Notes under the pieces: generated by a model | What the model was told of the DNA's origin: nothing | Database searches by the model: none | The model's input: only the letters and a program-made list of their open reading frames with translations | Program-made: the position numbers and the translations under genes | In this document: positions 6,874 through 15,615 of the stretch, one piece after another | Position numbering within the stretch: position 1 is the stretch's first letter | Layout of the letters: every line of letters begins with the position of its first letter | Source: Nocardia shimofusensis NBRC 100134 | Lineage (GTDB): Bacteria; Actinomycetota; Actinomycetes; Mycobacteriales; Mycobacteriaceae | Length of the DNA stretch: 64,000 bases | Direction of reading: 5' to 3' | Assembly (NCBI RefSeq): GCF_001613125.1 | Contig: NZ_BDBT01000018.1 | Coordinates: forward strand, 1-64,000

Positions 6874-8904
6874 CTACAGGCGTGCGGCCAGCCGGGTGCC
6901 CTGGTCGATGGCGCGTTTGGCGTCGAGCTCGGCGGCCAGTTCGGCGCCGCCGATCAGATGCACCCGCACCCCGGCGGCGCGCAACGGCTCGGCGAGTTCG
7001 CGCACCGATTCCTGGCCGGCGCAGACCACCACGTTGTCGCAGCGGATCAGCCGGGGACGTTCGCGCTTGTCGCCGAAGCTGATGTGCAGGCCCTCGTCGT
7101 CGATGCGCTCGTAGTTCACCCCGCCGACGTGCTCCACGCCCTTGGCCTTCAGCGCCGCGCGATGGACCCAGCCGGTGGTCTTGCCGAGTCCCGTGCCGAA
7201 CGGGGTGGTCTTGCGCTGCAGCAGCACCACCTCGCGCGCGGGCGGGGCGGGCTCGGGCGCGCGCAGCTGGCCGGGCACGCGCTCGTCGCCGGACTCGACG
7301 CCCCACTCCTGCTTCCACTCGTCGAGCTTCAGCGTCGGGTGACCCTCGACGGTGAGGAATTCGCTGATGTCGTAGCCGATTCCGCCCGCGCCGATCACCG
7401 CGACCCGCTCGCCCACCGGCTTGTCCTCGCGCACCAGTTCGGCGTAGGTGAGCACCATCGGGTGGTCGATGCCGGGAATGTCGGGCACGCGCGGGCGCAC
7501 GCCGGTCGCCACGACGACCTCGTCGTAGCGTTCGGCCAGCAGGTCCTCGACGGTGGCCGTGGTGTTCAGCCGCAGGTTCACCCCCGTGGCGAGGATCATC
7601 CGGTCGAAGTAGCGCAGCGATTCGTCGAATTCCTCCTTGCCGGGGATGCGGCGGGCGATGTCGAACTGGCCGCCGATGCGGTCCTGAGCCTCGTAGAGGT
7701 CCACGGTGTGGCCGCGCTCGGCCAGGTTGACCGCGGCCGCCAGCCCGGCCGGACCTGCTCCGACGACGGCGATGCGTTTGGCCCGGCGGGTCGGCGCGAG
7801 CACCAGCTCGGTCTCGTGCCCGGCACGCGGGTTGAGCAGGCAGGACACCCGTTTGTTGCCGAAGGCGTGGTCGAGGCAGGCCTGGTTGCAGGCGATGCAG
7901 GTGTTGATCTCGGCCACCCGATCGGCGGCGGCCTTGTTCGCCCACTGCGGGTCGGCCAGCAGGGGCCGGGCCATCGAGATCAGCTGGGCGTCGCCGCGGG
8001 TCAGGATCTCCTCGGCGATCTCGGGCATGTTGATGCGGTTGGACGCGCAGACCGGGATCGAGACCCGTTCGGCGATCTTGGCGGTGAACTCCACGAACGC
8101 CGCGCGCGGAACCGAGGTGACGATGGTCGGCACCCGTGCCTCGTGCCAGCCGATGTCGGTGTTGATGATGGTGACGCCCGCGCGTTCGAGTTCCTCGGCA
8201 AGGCCGGCGATCTCTTCGAAGGTCTGCCCGTCTTCGACGAGTTCGGCCATCGAGAGCCGGAAGACGACGATGAAATCCGCGCCGACCGCCGCACGGATAC
8301 GGCGCACGATCTCGAGTGGGAAGCGGCGGCGATTCTCCGCCGAGCCGCCCCACTCGTCGGTGCGTGCGTTGGTACGCGGTGCGAGGAACTGATTGATCAG
8401 ATAGCCCTCGCCACCCATGATCTCGCAGCCGTCGTAACCGGCCAGCCTGGCCAGGCGCGCGCAGCGGACGTAGGCCTCGATGGTCCGCTCGATACCGCGC
8501 CGGGTCAGCTTGCGCGGCCGGAACGGGTTGATGGGGGCCTTGATCGAGGAGGCCGACGCGCTGCCGGGCTGGTAGGAGTAGCGGCCGGCGTGCAGGATCT
8601 GCACAGCGATCGCCGCGCCGTGTTCGTGCACCGCGCGGGTCACCCGCCGGTGCCGCAGCGCCTCGGTGGTGGTGGTGAGTTTCGCGCCGAAGGGCAGCAG
8701 CCTGCCGACCCGGTCGGGGGAGTAGCCGCCGGTGATGATGAGACCGACTCCGCCCGCGGCCCGTTCGGCGAAGTAGGCGGCGAGCTTGTCGATGTTCCAG
8801 GCGCGGTCCTCGAGACCGGTGTGCATCGAGCCCATCACCACGCGGTTGCGCAGGGTGGTGAAGCCGAGATCCAGCGGCTCGAACAGGTGGGGGAAGGAAC
8901 TCAT
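6874..8904 (-). CDS. fadH: NADPH-dependent 2,4-dienoyl-CoA reductase
   Basis: Old yellow enzyme-type reductase of about 676 residues that removes double bonds of 2,4-dienoyl-CoA during beta-oxidation of unsaturated fatty acids. Residues 1-345 form the FMN TIM barrel. The 4Fe-4S ligands lie in CIACNQACLDHAFGNKRVSC (about 330-350). A FAD-binding GAGPAGLAAA motif (about 378) and an NAD(P) domain with VIGAGGIGYD (about 485) follow. A region near residues 525-540 (GQLRAPEPAPPARE) looks like an inserted loop. ATG 8904 has an AAGGGAG site. The gene runs in the same direction as padR, which lies 84 nt upstream with a tandem repeat between them, so the regulator may control it. Confidence 0.9.
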   Translation of the reverse strand: MSSFPHLFEPLDLGFTTLRNRVVMGSMHTGLEDRAWNIDKLAAYFAERAAGGVGLIITGGYSPDRVGRLLPFGAKLTTTTEALRHRRVTRAVHEHGAAIAVQILHAGRYSYQPGSASASSIKAPINPFRPRKLTRRGIERTIEAYVRCARLARLAGYDGCEIMGGEGYLINQFLAPRTNARTDEWGGSAENRRRFPLEIVRRIRAAVGADFIVVFRLSMAELVEDGQTFEEIAGLAEELERAGVTIINTDIGWHEARVPTIVTSVPRAAFVEFTAKIAERVSIPVCASNRINMPEIAEEILTRGDAQLISMARPLLADPQWANKAAADRVAEINTCIACNQACLDHAFGNKRVSCLLNPRAGHETELVLAPTRRAKRIAVVGAGPAGLAAAVNLAERGHTVDLYEAQDRIGGQFDIARRIPGKEEFDESLRYFDRMILATGVNLRLNTTATVEDLLAERYDEVVVATGVRPRVPDIPGIDHPMVLTYAELVREDKPVGERVAVIGAGGIGYDISEFLTVEGHPTLKLDEWKQEWGVESGDERVPGQLRAPEPAPPAREVVLLQRKTTPFGTGLGKTTGWVHRAALKAKGVEHVGGVNYERIDDEGLHISFGDKRERPRLIRCDNVVVCAGQESVRELAEPLRAAGVRVHLIGGAELAAELDAKRAIDQGTRLAARL

Positions 8905-8940
8905 GGGGACGGTCTCCCTTCGGCGCCCGCGACGGGCGGC

Positions 8941-8982
8941 GGGTGTTCGGCGGCGGGTGTTCGGCGGCAGGTGTTCGGCGGC
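8941..8982. repeat. 14-bp tandem repeat, three copies
   Basis: The unit GGGTGTTCGGCGGC occurs three times head to tail (the third begins with A), filling most of the gap between the padR stop and the fadH start. A degenerate remnant continues into the padR 3' end. The copy number is likely variable between strains. Confidence 0.8.
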
Positions 8983-8988
8983 AGGGGG

Positions 8989-9522
8989 TCAGCGGCGCAG
9001 GGTGGTCAGCATCTCGTCGCACCATTCGACGTATGCGCTGCAGGTGCGGACGCCGCCGCGCAGCACGAGGTACTGGTGCAGGGCCGAGCCGGTGAGCCGG
9101 TCCGGCGCGGGGAAGTCGCGCTTCTCGATCGCGCGCAGCACCTCGACGCGGTGCGCGTAGAAATCACGGTGCCGGACGATCTCGGTGCATACGGCCTCCG
9201 CGCCGCTGAAGCTCGCGCCGCGGATCTTCACGCCGAGGTCGCTGCGCGGGATCTCGATATCCAGGGGTTCGGCGACCCAGCGGGCCAGTTCGGCGGTGCC
9301 CGCCTCGGTGACCGAGTAGACCTTCTTGTCGGGTTTGCCCTCCTGGGCCACCGATTCGCAGTCGACCCAGGCCGCCTCGACCATGCGCTTGAGCACCCGG
9401 TAGATCTGCTGATGGGTGGCGGTCCAGAAGAAGCCGATGGACTTGTCGAAGCGGCGCGCCAGTTCGTAGCCGGAACCGGAGCGCTCGCTCAGCGATACCA
9501 GCAGGGCGTGCTCGAGTGCCAT
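8989..9522 (-). CDS. PadR-family transcriptional regulator
   Basis: A 177-residue regulator with an N-terminal winged helix beginning MALEHALLVSLSERSGSGYELARRF, the classic PadR opening, and the IYRVLKRM recognition region. The C-terminal half (from about residue 85) is the Vir_act_alpha_C-type dimerisation helix region. I prefer ATG 9522 over an in-frame ATG 12 codons upstream, because the family starts here and the upstream start overlaps a palindrome likely to be its operator. It is divergent from the MFS transporter and upstream of fadH on the same strand. It probably represses one or both; the inducing ligand is unknown. Confidence 0.85.
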   Translation of the reverse strand: MALEHALLVSLSERSGSGYELARRFDKSIGFFWTATHQQIYRVLKRMVEAAWVDCESVAQEGKPDKKVYSVTEAGTAELARWVAEPLDIEIPRSDLGVKIRGASFSGAEAVCTEIVRHRDFYAHRVEVLRAIEKRDFPAPDRLTGSALHQYLVLRGGVRTCSAYVEWCDEMLTTLRR

Positions 9523-9551
9523 GGGGTCAGAGTAGGCGTGACCGAGGGTGA

Positions 9552-9569
9552 TATGCAACGGGGTGCATA
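9552..9569. promoter_or_regulatory. Palindrome in padR-MFS intergenic region
   Basis: TATGCA-N6-TGCATA is a perfect inverted repeat between the divergent padR and MFS starts. PadR regulators bind dyads of the ATGnn...nnCAT type, so this is the natural operator for the adjacent regulator. The MFS -10-like TAGCCT lies 37 nt downstream. Confidence 0.5.
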
Positions 9570-9617
9570 CCGTGGGGAAAACCTGCCGCGCGGACTCCCG
9601 GCCGTTAGCCTGTGCGC

Positions 9618-10976
9618 ATGACGGACGCGCGAGAGTCGATCGGGCACGCCGCCGGGCGGGGGAAAGTCTTCGCGTGGGGATTGTGGGACTGGGGTTCGGC
9701 GTCGTTCAACGCGGTGATCGTGGCGTTCGTGTTCACCGTCTACCTGACCGACAAGGTCGGCGACGACCTGCCCGGCGATATCGCGGCCAGCACCTGGCTC
9801 GGCTGGTCGCTGGGGCTGGCGGGTCTGGTCGTCGCGCTGACGGCGCCGGTCAGCGGCCAGTGGTTCGACGCCGTCGCCCGGCGCAAGCGGGCGCTCGGCG
9901 TGCTGACGCTGGTGGTCATCGTGGCCATGCTGGCCATGTTCTTCGTGCACGACGACTACCGCGACCTGTGGCTGGGGTTGACGCTGCTGGCGATCGGCTC
10001 GGCGGCCTTCGAGCTGGCCAATGTGCCCTACAGCGCCATGCTGCGTCAGGTGTCCACCCCGCAGACCGTGGGGCGAGTGTCCGGATTCGGCTGGGCGATG
10101 GGCTATTTCGGCGGCATCTTCCTGCTGCTGATCTGCTATTTCGGGTTCATCGCGGGCGAGGGCGACAATCGCGGCCTGCTCGGTGTGCCCACCGACGACG
10201 GGCTCAACATCCGGCTGGTGGTGCTGGTGTCCGCGGTCTGGTTCGCGGCGTTCGCGCTGCCGGTCATGTTCGCGATCCCGGAGATGCCGCGCCCCGGCCC
10301 GGACAGGGCGGGCGATCCCGGCGCGGCCAGGGCCGGGTTCTTCGGGGCCTACCGGGTGCTGTGGCGCGACCTGCGCGAGCTCTGGCGCGCCGACCGGCGC
10401 ACGGTGTGGTTCCTGCTGGCCAGCGCGGTGTTCCGGGACGGGCTGGCCGGCGTGTTCACCTTCGGCGCGGTGCTGGCGGTGAAGGTGTACGGCATAGACG
10501 ACTCCGATGTGCTGCTGTTCGGTATCGCCGCCAATGTGGTGGCCGCGCTGGGCGCGGTGGCGGCCGGGCGCTTCGACGATCGGATCGGGCCCAAGGTGGT
10601 CATCGTGGTGTCGCTGGTGAGCATGCTGGTCTGCGGCCTCGCCCTGCTCGTGGTGTCGGGGCCGGCGATGTTCTGGGTGTTCGGCCTGCTGCTGACGGTA
10701 TTCGTCGGTCCGGCGCAGGCCTCGGCGCGCTCGTTCCTGATCCGGCTGGCCCCGCCGGGGCGGGAGGGGCAGATGTTCGGCCTGTACACCACGACCGGCC
10801 GCGCGGCGTCGTTCCTCGCGCCGACCCTGTTCGGGTTCTCGGTATGGATATTCGGCGCGGATCGGGCCGGGATCGTCGGCCTGCTCGTCGTGCTCGGCGC
10901 GGGCCTGCTGGTGTTGCTCCCGGTGCGTGGACCCGAACCGGTGCGGGAAGTCGTTGTGGCTGAGCCCGTGGTGTGA
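9618..10976 (+). CDS. MFS transporter, UMF1/Atg22-like
   Basis: A 452-residue integral membrane protein with about 12 hydrophobic segments and the UMF1/Atg22-type opening FAWGLWDWGSASFNAVIVAF. The conserved loop GQWFDAVARRKR follows TM2-3, and NVPYSAML lies near TM4. Substrates in this family are mostly undefined (amino acids or drugs). TAGCCT ends 6 nt before ATG 9618, so the transcript is probably leaderless. An in-frame GTG lies 6 nt upstream. It is divergent from padR with a shared palindrome, so PadR control of export is likely. TetR follows convergently 15 nt after the stop. Confidence 0.85.
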   Translation: MTDARESIGHAAGRGKVFAWGLWDWGSASFNAVIVAFVFTVYLTDKVGDDLPGDIAASTWLGWSLGLAGLVVALTAPVSGQWFDAVARRKRALGVLTLVVIVAMLAMFFVHDDYRDLWLGLTLLAIGSAAFELANVPYSAMLRQVSTPQTVGRVSGFGWAMGYFGGIFLLLICYFGFIAGEGDNRGLLGVPTDDGLNIRLVVLVSAVWFAAFALPVMFAIPEMPRPGPDRAGDPGAARAGFFGAYRVLWRDLRELWRADRRTVWFLLASAVFRDGLAGVFTFGAVLAVKVYGIDDSDVLLFGIAANVVAALGAVAAGRFDDRIGPKVVIVVSLVSMLVCGLALLVVSGPAMFWVFGLLLTVFVGPAQASARSFLIRLAPPGREGQMFGLYTTTGRAASFLAPTLFGFSVWIFGADRAGIVGLLVVLGAGLLVLLPVRGPEPVREVVVAEPVV

Positions 10977-10991
10977 ATGTCAGGGATGCGC

Positions 10992-11615
10992 TCACCGTTG
11001 CCCGGGCGACCACCAGTTGTCCATGCCGAGCGCTATCAAGCGGATCTTCTGCACGGTCGCTTCCCGGATCGCGAGCCGCTCGCGCGGGGTCTGCGCCGCG
11101 ACGTCGGCGGCGACACCGTCGGCCACGGTGCCGACGATCAGCTCGGCCGCGATCTCGAGGTCGCGCGGGGTCCAGTCGTCGAGTGCGGGCAGCCGGGACA
11201 TGTCGGTGACCAGTTCGCGCACGATCATCTGCAGTTCGTGGGCGATGTTCCTGCGCAGCGCCGCCGAGCCGCCGTGGCGTTCGCGGGTGAGGAATCCGAA
11301 CAGCGCGTGCTTGGCCTCGGCCTGATCGAAGACGAAGCGCACGGTGTCGGCCAGGCCGGTGTCCGTGCGCCTGCGCACCTGACGCAACGCCAGCCGTAGT
11401 GCGGTGACGCCCTCGTCCACCAAGGCCGCGGCGAGGTCGTCGAGCGAGGCGAAGTGCCGGTAGAAGGCGGTGGGCACGATGCCGGCCGAGCGGGCGATCT
11501 CACGCAGGCTCAGCGCCGCGAAGCCGCGCTCCGCGGCCAGCGCGAGAGTGCCGTCCAGGATCGCGGCACGCGTGCGCTCCTTGCGTTCGGTTCGGGTTGC
11601 TGCTTGCTCGGTCAT
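10992..11615 (-). CDS. TetR regulator, FabR/DesT-like
   Basis: A regulator of about 207 residues. The N-terminal helix-turn-helix reads TRAAILDGTLALAAERGFAALSLREIARSAG followed by VPTAFYRHF, the TetR signature (full segment split here). It lies divergent to an acyl desaturase and its reductase, the arrangement of DesT in Pseudomonas, which senses saturated versus unsaturated acyl-CoA. ATG 11615 is chosen; in-frame ATGs at 11627 and 11642 are possible. The palindrome at 11722-11739 in the divergent gap strongly resembles the FabR/DesT operator. It most likely represses the desaturase operon and perhaps itself. Confidence 0.82.
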   Translation of the reverse strand: MTEQAATRTERKERTRAAILDGTLALAAERGFAALSLREIARSAGIVPTAFYRHFASLDDLAAALVDEGVTALRLALRQVRRRTDTGLADTVRFVFDQAEAKHALFGFLTRERHGGSAALRRNIAHELQMIVRELVTDMSRLPALDDWTPRDLEIAAELIVGTVADGVAADVAAQTPRERLAIREATVQKIRLIALGMDNWWSPGQR

Positions 11616-11721
11616 CACGGTGAGCATACGTCCGTTCACCATGCCCTCGGGGTATTGCTGTTACTCGCATCACAGCTCTTGCCGGTTGACACCGGTACCA
11701 GTCGTTCAGTCACACTGGAGG

Positions 11722-11739
11722 AGTGTACAAGCGTGCACT
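11722..11739. promoter_or_regulatory. Operator-like palindrome upstream of desaturase operon
   Basis: AGTGTACAAGCGTGCACT is an 18-bp inverted repeat with 7-bp arms and one mismatch. Read on the minus strand it is AGTGCACGCTTGTACACT. As I recall it, the DesT operator of Pseudomonas has the same AGTG...CGCTTGT...ACT framework. A TTGACA -35 element lies at 11686-11691 with a weak -10 around 11711-11716, so a bound repressor would sit at the start of transcription. Confidence 0.5.
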
Positions 11740-11825
11740 GAAATCGTGAACAGCTACATCCGATCGCCCGTGACGCCGGCTCTCCCGCCCGAGCACGGAC
11801 CGTGACGACAAGTACGGAGAACGCA

Positions 11826-12884
11826 ATGGTGGATCTCATCGACCTGGTGCAGACCCTGACCACACCGCATCCGGTGGACCGATATCTCGAACTCGTCCGT
11901 CCCACCCTCACCGTGCGGCAGTTGCGTGCCGAGATCATCGAGGTGAACCGCTCGGTGCCCGGCTCGGTGACGCTGACCCTGCGCACGCCCCGGCGCTGGC
12001 GCGGTCACGTGGCGGGCCAGTACGTGCGCATCGGCGTCGTGATCGACGGCGTGCGCCACACCCGGTGCTATTCGCCGATCGACGCCGAGGATGCCACCGG
12101 TCGCACCCTGCGGCTCACCGTCAAGGCCCACCCCGGCGGGCTGGTCTCCCAGCATCTGCACGCCCACGCGCGAACGGGCGACGTCGTGGATCTCTCCCAG
12201 GCCGAGGGCGTGTTCCGGATGCCGGATCGCCGGCCCGACCGGGTGCTGCTGATCAGCGGCGGCAGCGGGATCACCCCGGTGCTGTCGATGCTGCGCACGC
12301 TCGTCGAGCAGCAGCACTGGGGCGAGATCACCTTCCTGCATTACGCGCGTTCGCCGGAGGAGGTGCCGTTCCGGTCCGAACTGGAAGTGCTCGCGCGCCG
12401 GCATCCGCGCCTGCGGGTGGAAATGCGTTACCCCGAGCGTGGCGACGCGCATTTCGGGTACGACGAACTCGAGCGGGTCGCGCCGTGGTTCGCCGACGCG
12501 CAGACCTACATGTGCGGCCCGCCGGCGCTGATGGCGGCGGTGCGCACGGTGTACGAGGCCGAATGTCTCGGCGATCGGCTGCACAGCGAGGAGTTCACCC
12601 TCGTCGCCGCGCCGGTCGACCCCGCGCAGGCGCACGGCACCGTGCGGTTCACCGCCAGCGGTGTGAGCGCCCCGAACTCCGGGGCGGCGCTGCTGGAACA
12701 GGCCGAATCCGCGGGGCTCACGCCGGACTACGGCTGCCGGATGGGGATCTGCTTCTCCTGCACGGCGGTTCGCCGTACCGGGTGCACCCGCGATCTGCGC
12801 ACCGGCGAGACCGGGTCCGACCCCGACCAGCCGATCCAGCTGTGCGTGAGCGCGCCGGTCGGCGATGTCGACATCGACATCTGA
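11826..12884 (+). CDS. Ferredoxin reductase partner of acyl desaturase
   Basis: Passes electrons from NADPH through FAD and a 2Fe-2S cluster to the desaturase encoded next. The 352-residue protein has a ferredoxin-reductase FAD domain (RCYSPID, about 80), an NAD(P) domain (LLISGGSGITP, about 142; MCGPP, about 230) and a C-terminal plant-type ferredoxin domain with ligands in CRMGICFSC and a later QLCVS Cys. Domain order matches Rv3230c, the reductase of DesA3. ATG 11826 has GGAGA with 6-nt spacing; a GTG 24 nt upstream is the alternative. The desaturase begins 56 nt downstream in the same operon. Confidence 0.9.
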   Translation: MVDLIDLVQTLTTPHPVDRYLELVRPTLTVRQLRAEIIEVNRSVPGSVTLTLRTPRRWRGHVAGQYVRIGVVIDGVRHTRCYSPIDAEDATGRTLRLTVKAHPGGLVSQHLHAHARTGDVVDLSQAEGVFRMPDRRPDRVLLISGGSGITPVLSMLRTLVEQQHWGEITFLHYARSPEEVPFRSELEVLARRHPRLRVEMRYPERGDAHFGYDELERVAPWFADAQTYMCGPPALMAAVRTVYEAECLGDRLHSEEFTLVAAPVDPAQAHGTVRFTASGVSAPNSGAALLEQAESAGLTPDYGCRMGICFSCTAVRRTGCTRDLRTGETGSDPDQPIQLCVSAPVGDVDIDI

Positions 12885-12940
12885 GAACCGGACGACCGAC
12901 ATGGGCAATACATCCGAGAACATCGACTTCAGGGGATGAC

Positions 12941-14092
12941 ATGACGATTCTGACCGAGACCGAGAACGGCCCGCTGATCCTGAGCCCCGAGCAGGTACGG
13001 GAACTCGGCGAGGAACTCGAGGAGTTGCGCCGGCGCATCGTCGCCGATCTCGGCGAGCGCGACCGCGAGTACATCTATTCGATCATCAAGGCGCAGCGCG
13101 GTTTCGAACTCGCCGGGCGCGGCCTGATGTACCTGGGCTTCCTGCCCCCGGTGTGGCTGGCCGCTGTCGCCGCGTTGAGCGTGTCCAAGATCCTGGACAA
13201 CATGGAGATCGGGCACAACGTGATGCACGGCCAGTACGACTGGATGCGCGAACCCGATCTGAACTCGCGCGAGTTCGAGTGGGACACCGTGTGTCCGGCC
13301 GATCAGTGGAAGCACTCGCACAACTACCTGCACCACACCTTCACCAACATCCACGGCAAAGACCGCGACATCGGCTACGGCGTCCTGCGGATGGACGACG
13401 GGCAGAAGTGGAATCCCTACTACCTCGGCAATCCGATCTACGCCTTCGCCTTGATGATGCTGTTCGAGTGGGGCGTCATGCTGCACGACGCCGAGGCCGA
13501 CAACATCGTCAAGGGCAAGCGGTCCTGGTCGGATCTGAAACCGCTGGTGAAGGGTTGGTGGCGGAAGGCGGGCAAGCAGGCGCTCAAGGACTACGTGATC
13601 TTCCCAGCGCTGACCGGCCCGCTGGCGCTCAGCACCCTGGCCGGCAATGTCACGGCCAACCTGGTGCGCAATGTCTGGGCCTACTCGATCATCTTCTGCG
13701 GGCACTTCCCCTCCGGCGTACAGACGTTCACCGAGGAGGAGACGGCCGAGGAGACCAAGGGCGAATGGTACGTCCGGCAGATGCTCGGCTCGGCCAACAT
13801 CAGCGGCAGCAGGCTGTTCCACATCATGAGCGGCAACCTCTCGCACCAGATCGAGCACCACCTGTTCCCGGACCTGCCCGCGAACCGGTATCCGGACATC
13901 GCGCCGGAGGTGCGCGCGCTGTGCGAGAAGTACGGGCTGCCCTATCACACCGGTCCGTTGCACACGCAACTTCTGGATGTCTGGCGCAAGATTTTCGTGC
14001 TGGCCCTGCCGCCTCGTTGGGTCAAATCCGAACAGGCTCCCGGTGTTATCGTGGTACGTCAGAAGACGACGACCGAAGTGGGCGCGCGATGA
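12941..14092 (+). CDS. desA3: Stearoyl-CoA Delta9 desaturase, DesA3 type
   Basis: Membrane di-iron desaturase that makes oleoyl-CoA from stearoyl-CoA. The 383-residue protein carries the three His boxes: GHNVMHG (about 91-97), HSHNYLHH (about 125-132) and HQIEHH (about 303-308), with hydrophobic segments between. Sequence style matches Rv3229c. An AGGGG site precedes ATG 12941. It lies between its reductase and a small protein gene that starts inside its stop codon (ATGA), so the three form one operon under the divergent TetR regulator. Confidence 0.92.
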   Translation: MTILTETENGPLILSPEQVRELGEELEELRRRIVADLGERDREYIYSIIKAQRGFELAGRGLMYLGFLPPVWLAAVAALSVSKILDNMEIGHNVMHGQYDWMREPDLNSREFEWDTVCPADQWKHSHNYLHHTFTNIHGKDRDIGYGVLRMDDGQKWNPYYLGNPIYAFALMMLFEWGVMLHDAEADNIVKGKRSWSDLKPLVKGWWRKAGKQALKDYVIFPALTGPLALSTLAGNVTANLVRNVWAYSIIFCGHFPSGVQTFTEEETAEETKGEWYVRQMLGSANISGSRLFHIMSGNLSHQIEHHLFPDLPANRYPDIAPEVRALCEKYGLPYHTGPLHTQLLDVWRKIFVLALPPRWVKSEQAPGVIVVRQKTTTEVGAR

Positions 14093-14436
14093 TCGGAAAA
14101 TTCGAAGCCAACAAGGATCTGATTCAGGAATTGACATCCTCGGGGGCGCGGCACGTCGGAAATATCGCGACCATCATCACCGCGACGGTCGCCGACGTGA
14201 CCCGCGAGGTCGGTGAGTGGATCACCGACGCCATCGAGATGAAGGAGGCGGCAGGCGCCGCCCGCCGCGACGCGAAGGAATCGGAGCCCGCCGCCGCCAC
14301 GCAGACGGCGGGAACCTCGGTCGCTGACGCCGATTCCGCTGACGCCGGTCCCGTCGGGGGCGACGCGTTCGATCTGCTCGATGCCGAGGTCGTCGCATCC
14401 GATCCGGCCGAGCCGGAGTTCCGCGAGCGGCGCTGA
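14089..14436 (+). CDS. Small protein coupled to the desaturase
   Basis: A 115-residue protein whose ATG overlaps the desaturase stop (ATGA), so the two are translationally coupled. Residues 1-60 look helical and amphipathic (FEANKDLIQELTSSGARHVG, then a Val/Ile/Thr-rich stretch). The C-terminal half is acidic and Ala-rich, probably disordered. No signal peptide, transmembrane segment or known domain was recognised. Coupling suggests a stoichiometric partner or membrane-associated accessory of the desaturase or reductase. This is inference from position only. Confidence 0.75.
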   Translation: MIGKFEANKDLIQELTSSGARHVGNIATIITATVADVTREVGEWITDAIEMKEAAGAARRDAKESEPAAATQTAGTSVADADSADAGPVGGDAFDLLDAEVVASDPAEPEFRERR

Positions 14437-14505
14437 TCCTTCGCCTCGCCGAGTCCGGCGCGGCGCTCGCCCCCGGCCTGCCGGACTCTCGGCCCTGCCG
14501 GTCTC

Positions 14506-15036
14506 TCAGTGGACCGGCAGGCGCCTGCGATTCTGGACCACCTCGGTGACCAGATCCTGGTAGCCGTCGGCGAGTTCGGCGAGCCGGGTCCACCGCAGGT
14601 GAGCGTCGGTGCCGCACAACGGTTCCCGGCGCTGTCTGGGGAGGTCCGGTTCGATGCAGGCCTGAGCGGCCACCCATTTGGCGGCCATCCGGTCGATCAC
14701 CGCGCCGAGGGTTTCGGTGTGCAGCGACGCGCCGTGCCGGTGCACCACATGGGTGGCGACCCAGGCGTTGATCCGGTCCACCAGTGTGGCGCGTTCGCGG
14801 TCGATGTCCTCGACCACGGCGGCGGAGACGATCGCCGCCGACACCCCGGCGCCGTCGGAGCTCTGCGCGAGGGCCAGGGCGCGCTGCCTGCGTTCGTGAC
14901 AGTCGGCCAGCGCGCGGGCGGTCGCCAGGACGGGGTGGGCTCGCGCGGGCAGGTCCGCGGTGTCGCGCAGTGCTTGTAGCAGCGCCGAACGCGGTGGCAG
15001 CGCACCGGTTTCGGTCCATCCCGCATGGGTCGGCAT
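14506..15036 (-). CDS. DUF4254 domain protein
   Basis: A 176-residue, mostly helical protein. The segment HTETLGAVIDRMAAKWVAA and the C-terminal RWTRLAELADGYQDLVTEV resemble DUF4254 proteins, which Nocardia often carries in several copies and whose function is unknown. Start at ATG 15036. The gene is convergent with the desaturase operon and divergent from the next plus-strand gene. A palindrome lies in the divergent gap at 15138-15161. Confidence 0.7.
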   Translation of the reverse strand: MPTHAGWTETGALPPRSALLQALRDTADLPARAHPVLATARALADCHERRQRALALAQSSDGAGVSAAIVSAAVVEDIDRERATLVDRINAWVATHVVHRHGASLHTETLGAVIDRMAAKWVAAQACIEPDLPRQRREPLCGTDAHLRWTRLAELADGYQDLVTEVVQNRRRLPVH

Positions 15037-15137
15037 TCAGTTGCCCCCTGTGTCGACAGTTTTCGTGTGCAGCATTCGGTAATCGGTCCACACTCAGAAA
15101 AGCGTGACCGCCATCTCCGTGCAACGGCTGCACGCAT

Positions 15138-15161
15138 AATTCGCCGATGTGCGGGCGAATT
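15138..15161. promoter_or_regulatory. Palindrome in divergent intergenic gap
   Basis: AATTCGCC-N8-GGCGAATT is a perfect inverted repeat about 100 nt upstream of the DUF4254 start and 130 nt upstream of the next plus-strand gene. It could be an operator. No regulator gene is adjacent. Confidence 0.3.
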
Positions 15162-15294
15162 GTTATGGAGTGCAACACCGACTTCACCGCGAATACACGC
15201 TCGCGGAGCGAGGTTCGGGCTCCGGCATTCCCGGGGCAACCTGTTGGGCGCAGTAGCCTTCGCGTCGGTCTCCGATCGGCTAACCTCGGTATTC

Positions 15295-15615
15295 GTGTCC
15301 GCCTATGTGTCCTCGCCGGAGCTGACGTTCGGCTTTCTGTTCGCGCTGGAAGACCCCGAGCGAATCGCCGAGGTCGTGCGCACCCTCATCGTTCGCAAAA
15401 CCGTGTCGGTGTTCCGTTTGGCGCGGCTGTCCGACGACGACGGGCCACCGGAGCGCTACGTGGTGAACTGGGCGACCATTCCGCAGATCAACATCACCAC
15501 CGCCGCGCCGGAGGCCGACGAGCTGCGCGCGAACGGCACGATGCTGGTGAACGCCTTCCTCGGCGAGGACGGTGAGGTGAGCCTCTACTCGGCGCACGGC
15601 GAGACGCCCGCCTGA
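15295..15615 (+). CDS. Hypothetical protein, probably leaderless
   Basis: A 106-residue protein starting at GTG 15295 (VSAYVSSPELTFGFLFALED). A TAACCT -10 box (15281-15286) ends 8 nt before the start, the spacing of a leaderless actinobacterial promoter, which decides this start over earlier in-frame codons. The product is a compact alpha/beta sequence with no signal peptide and no recognised domain. The next gene starts 190 nt later. Confidence 0.65.
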   Translation: MSAYVSSPELTFGFLFALEDPERIAEVVRTLIVRKTVSVFRLARLSDDDGPPERYVVNWATIPQINITTAAPEADELRANGTMLVNAFLGEDGEVSLYSAHGETPA

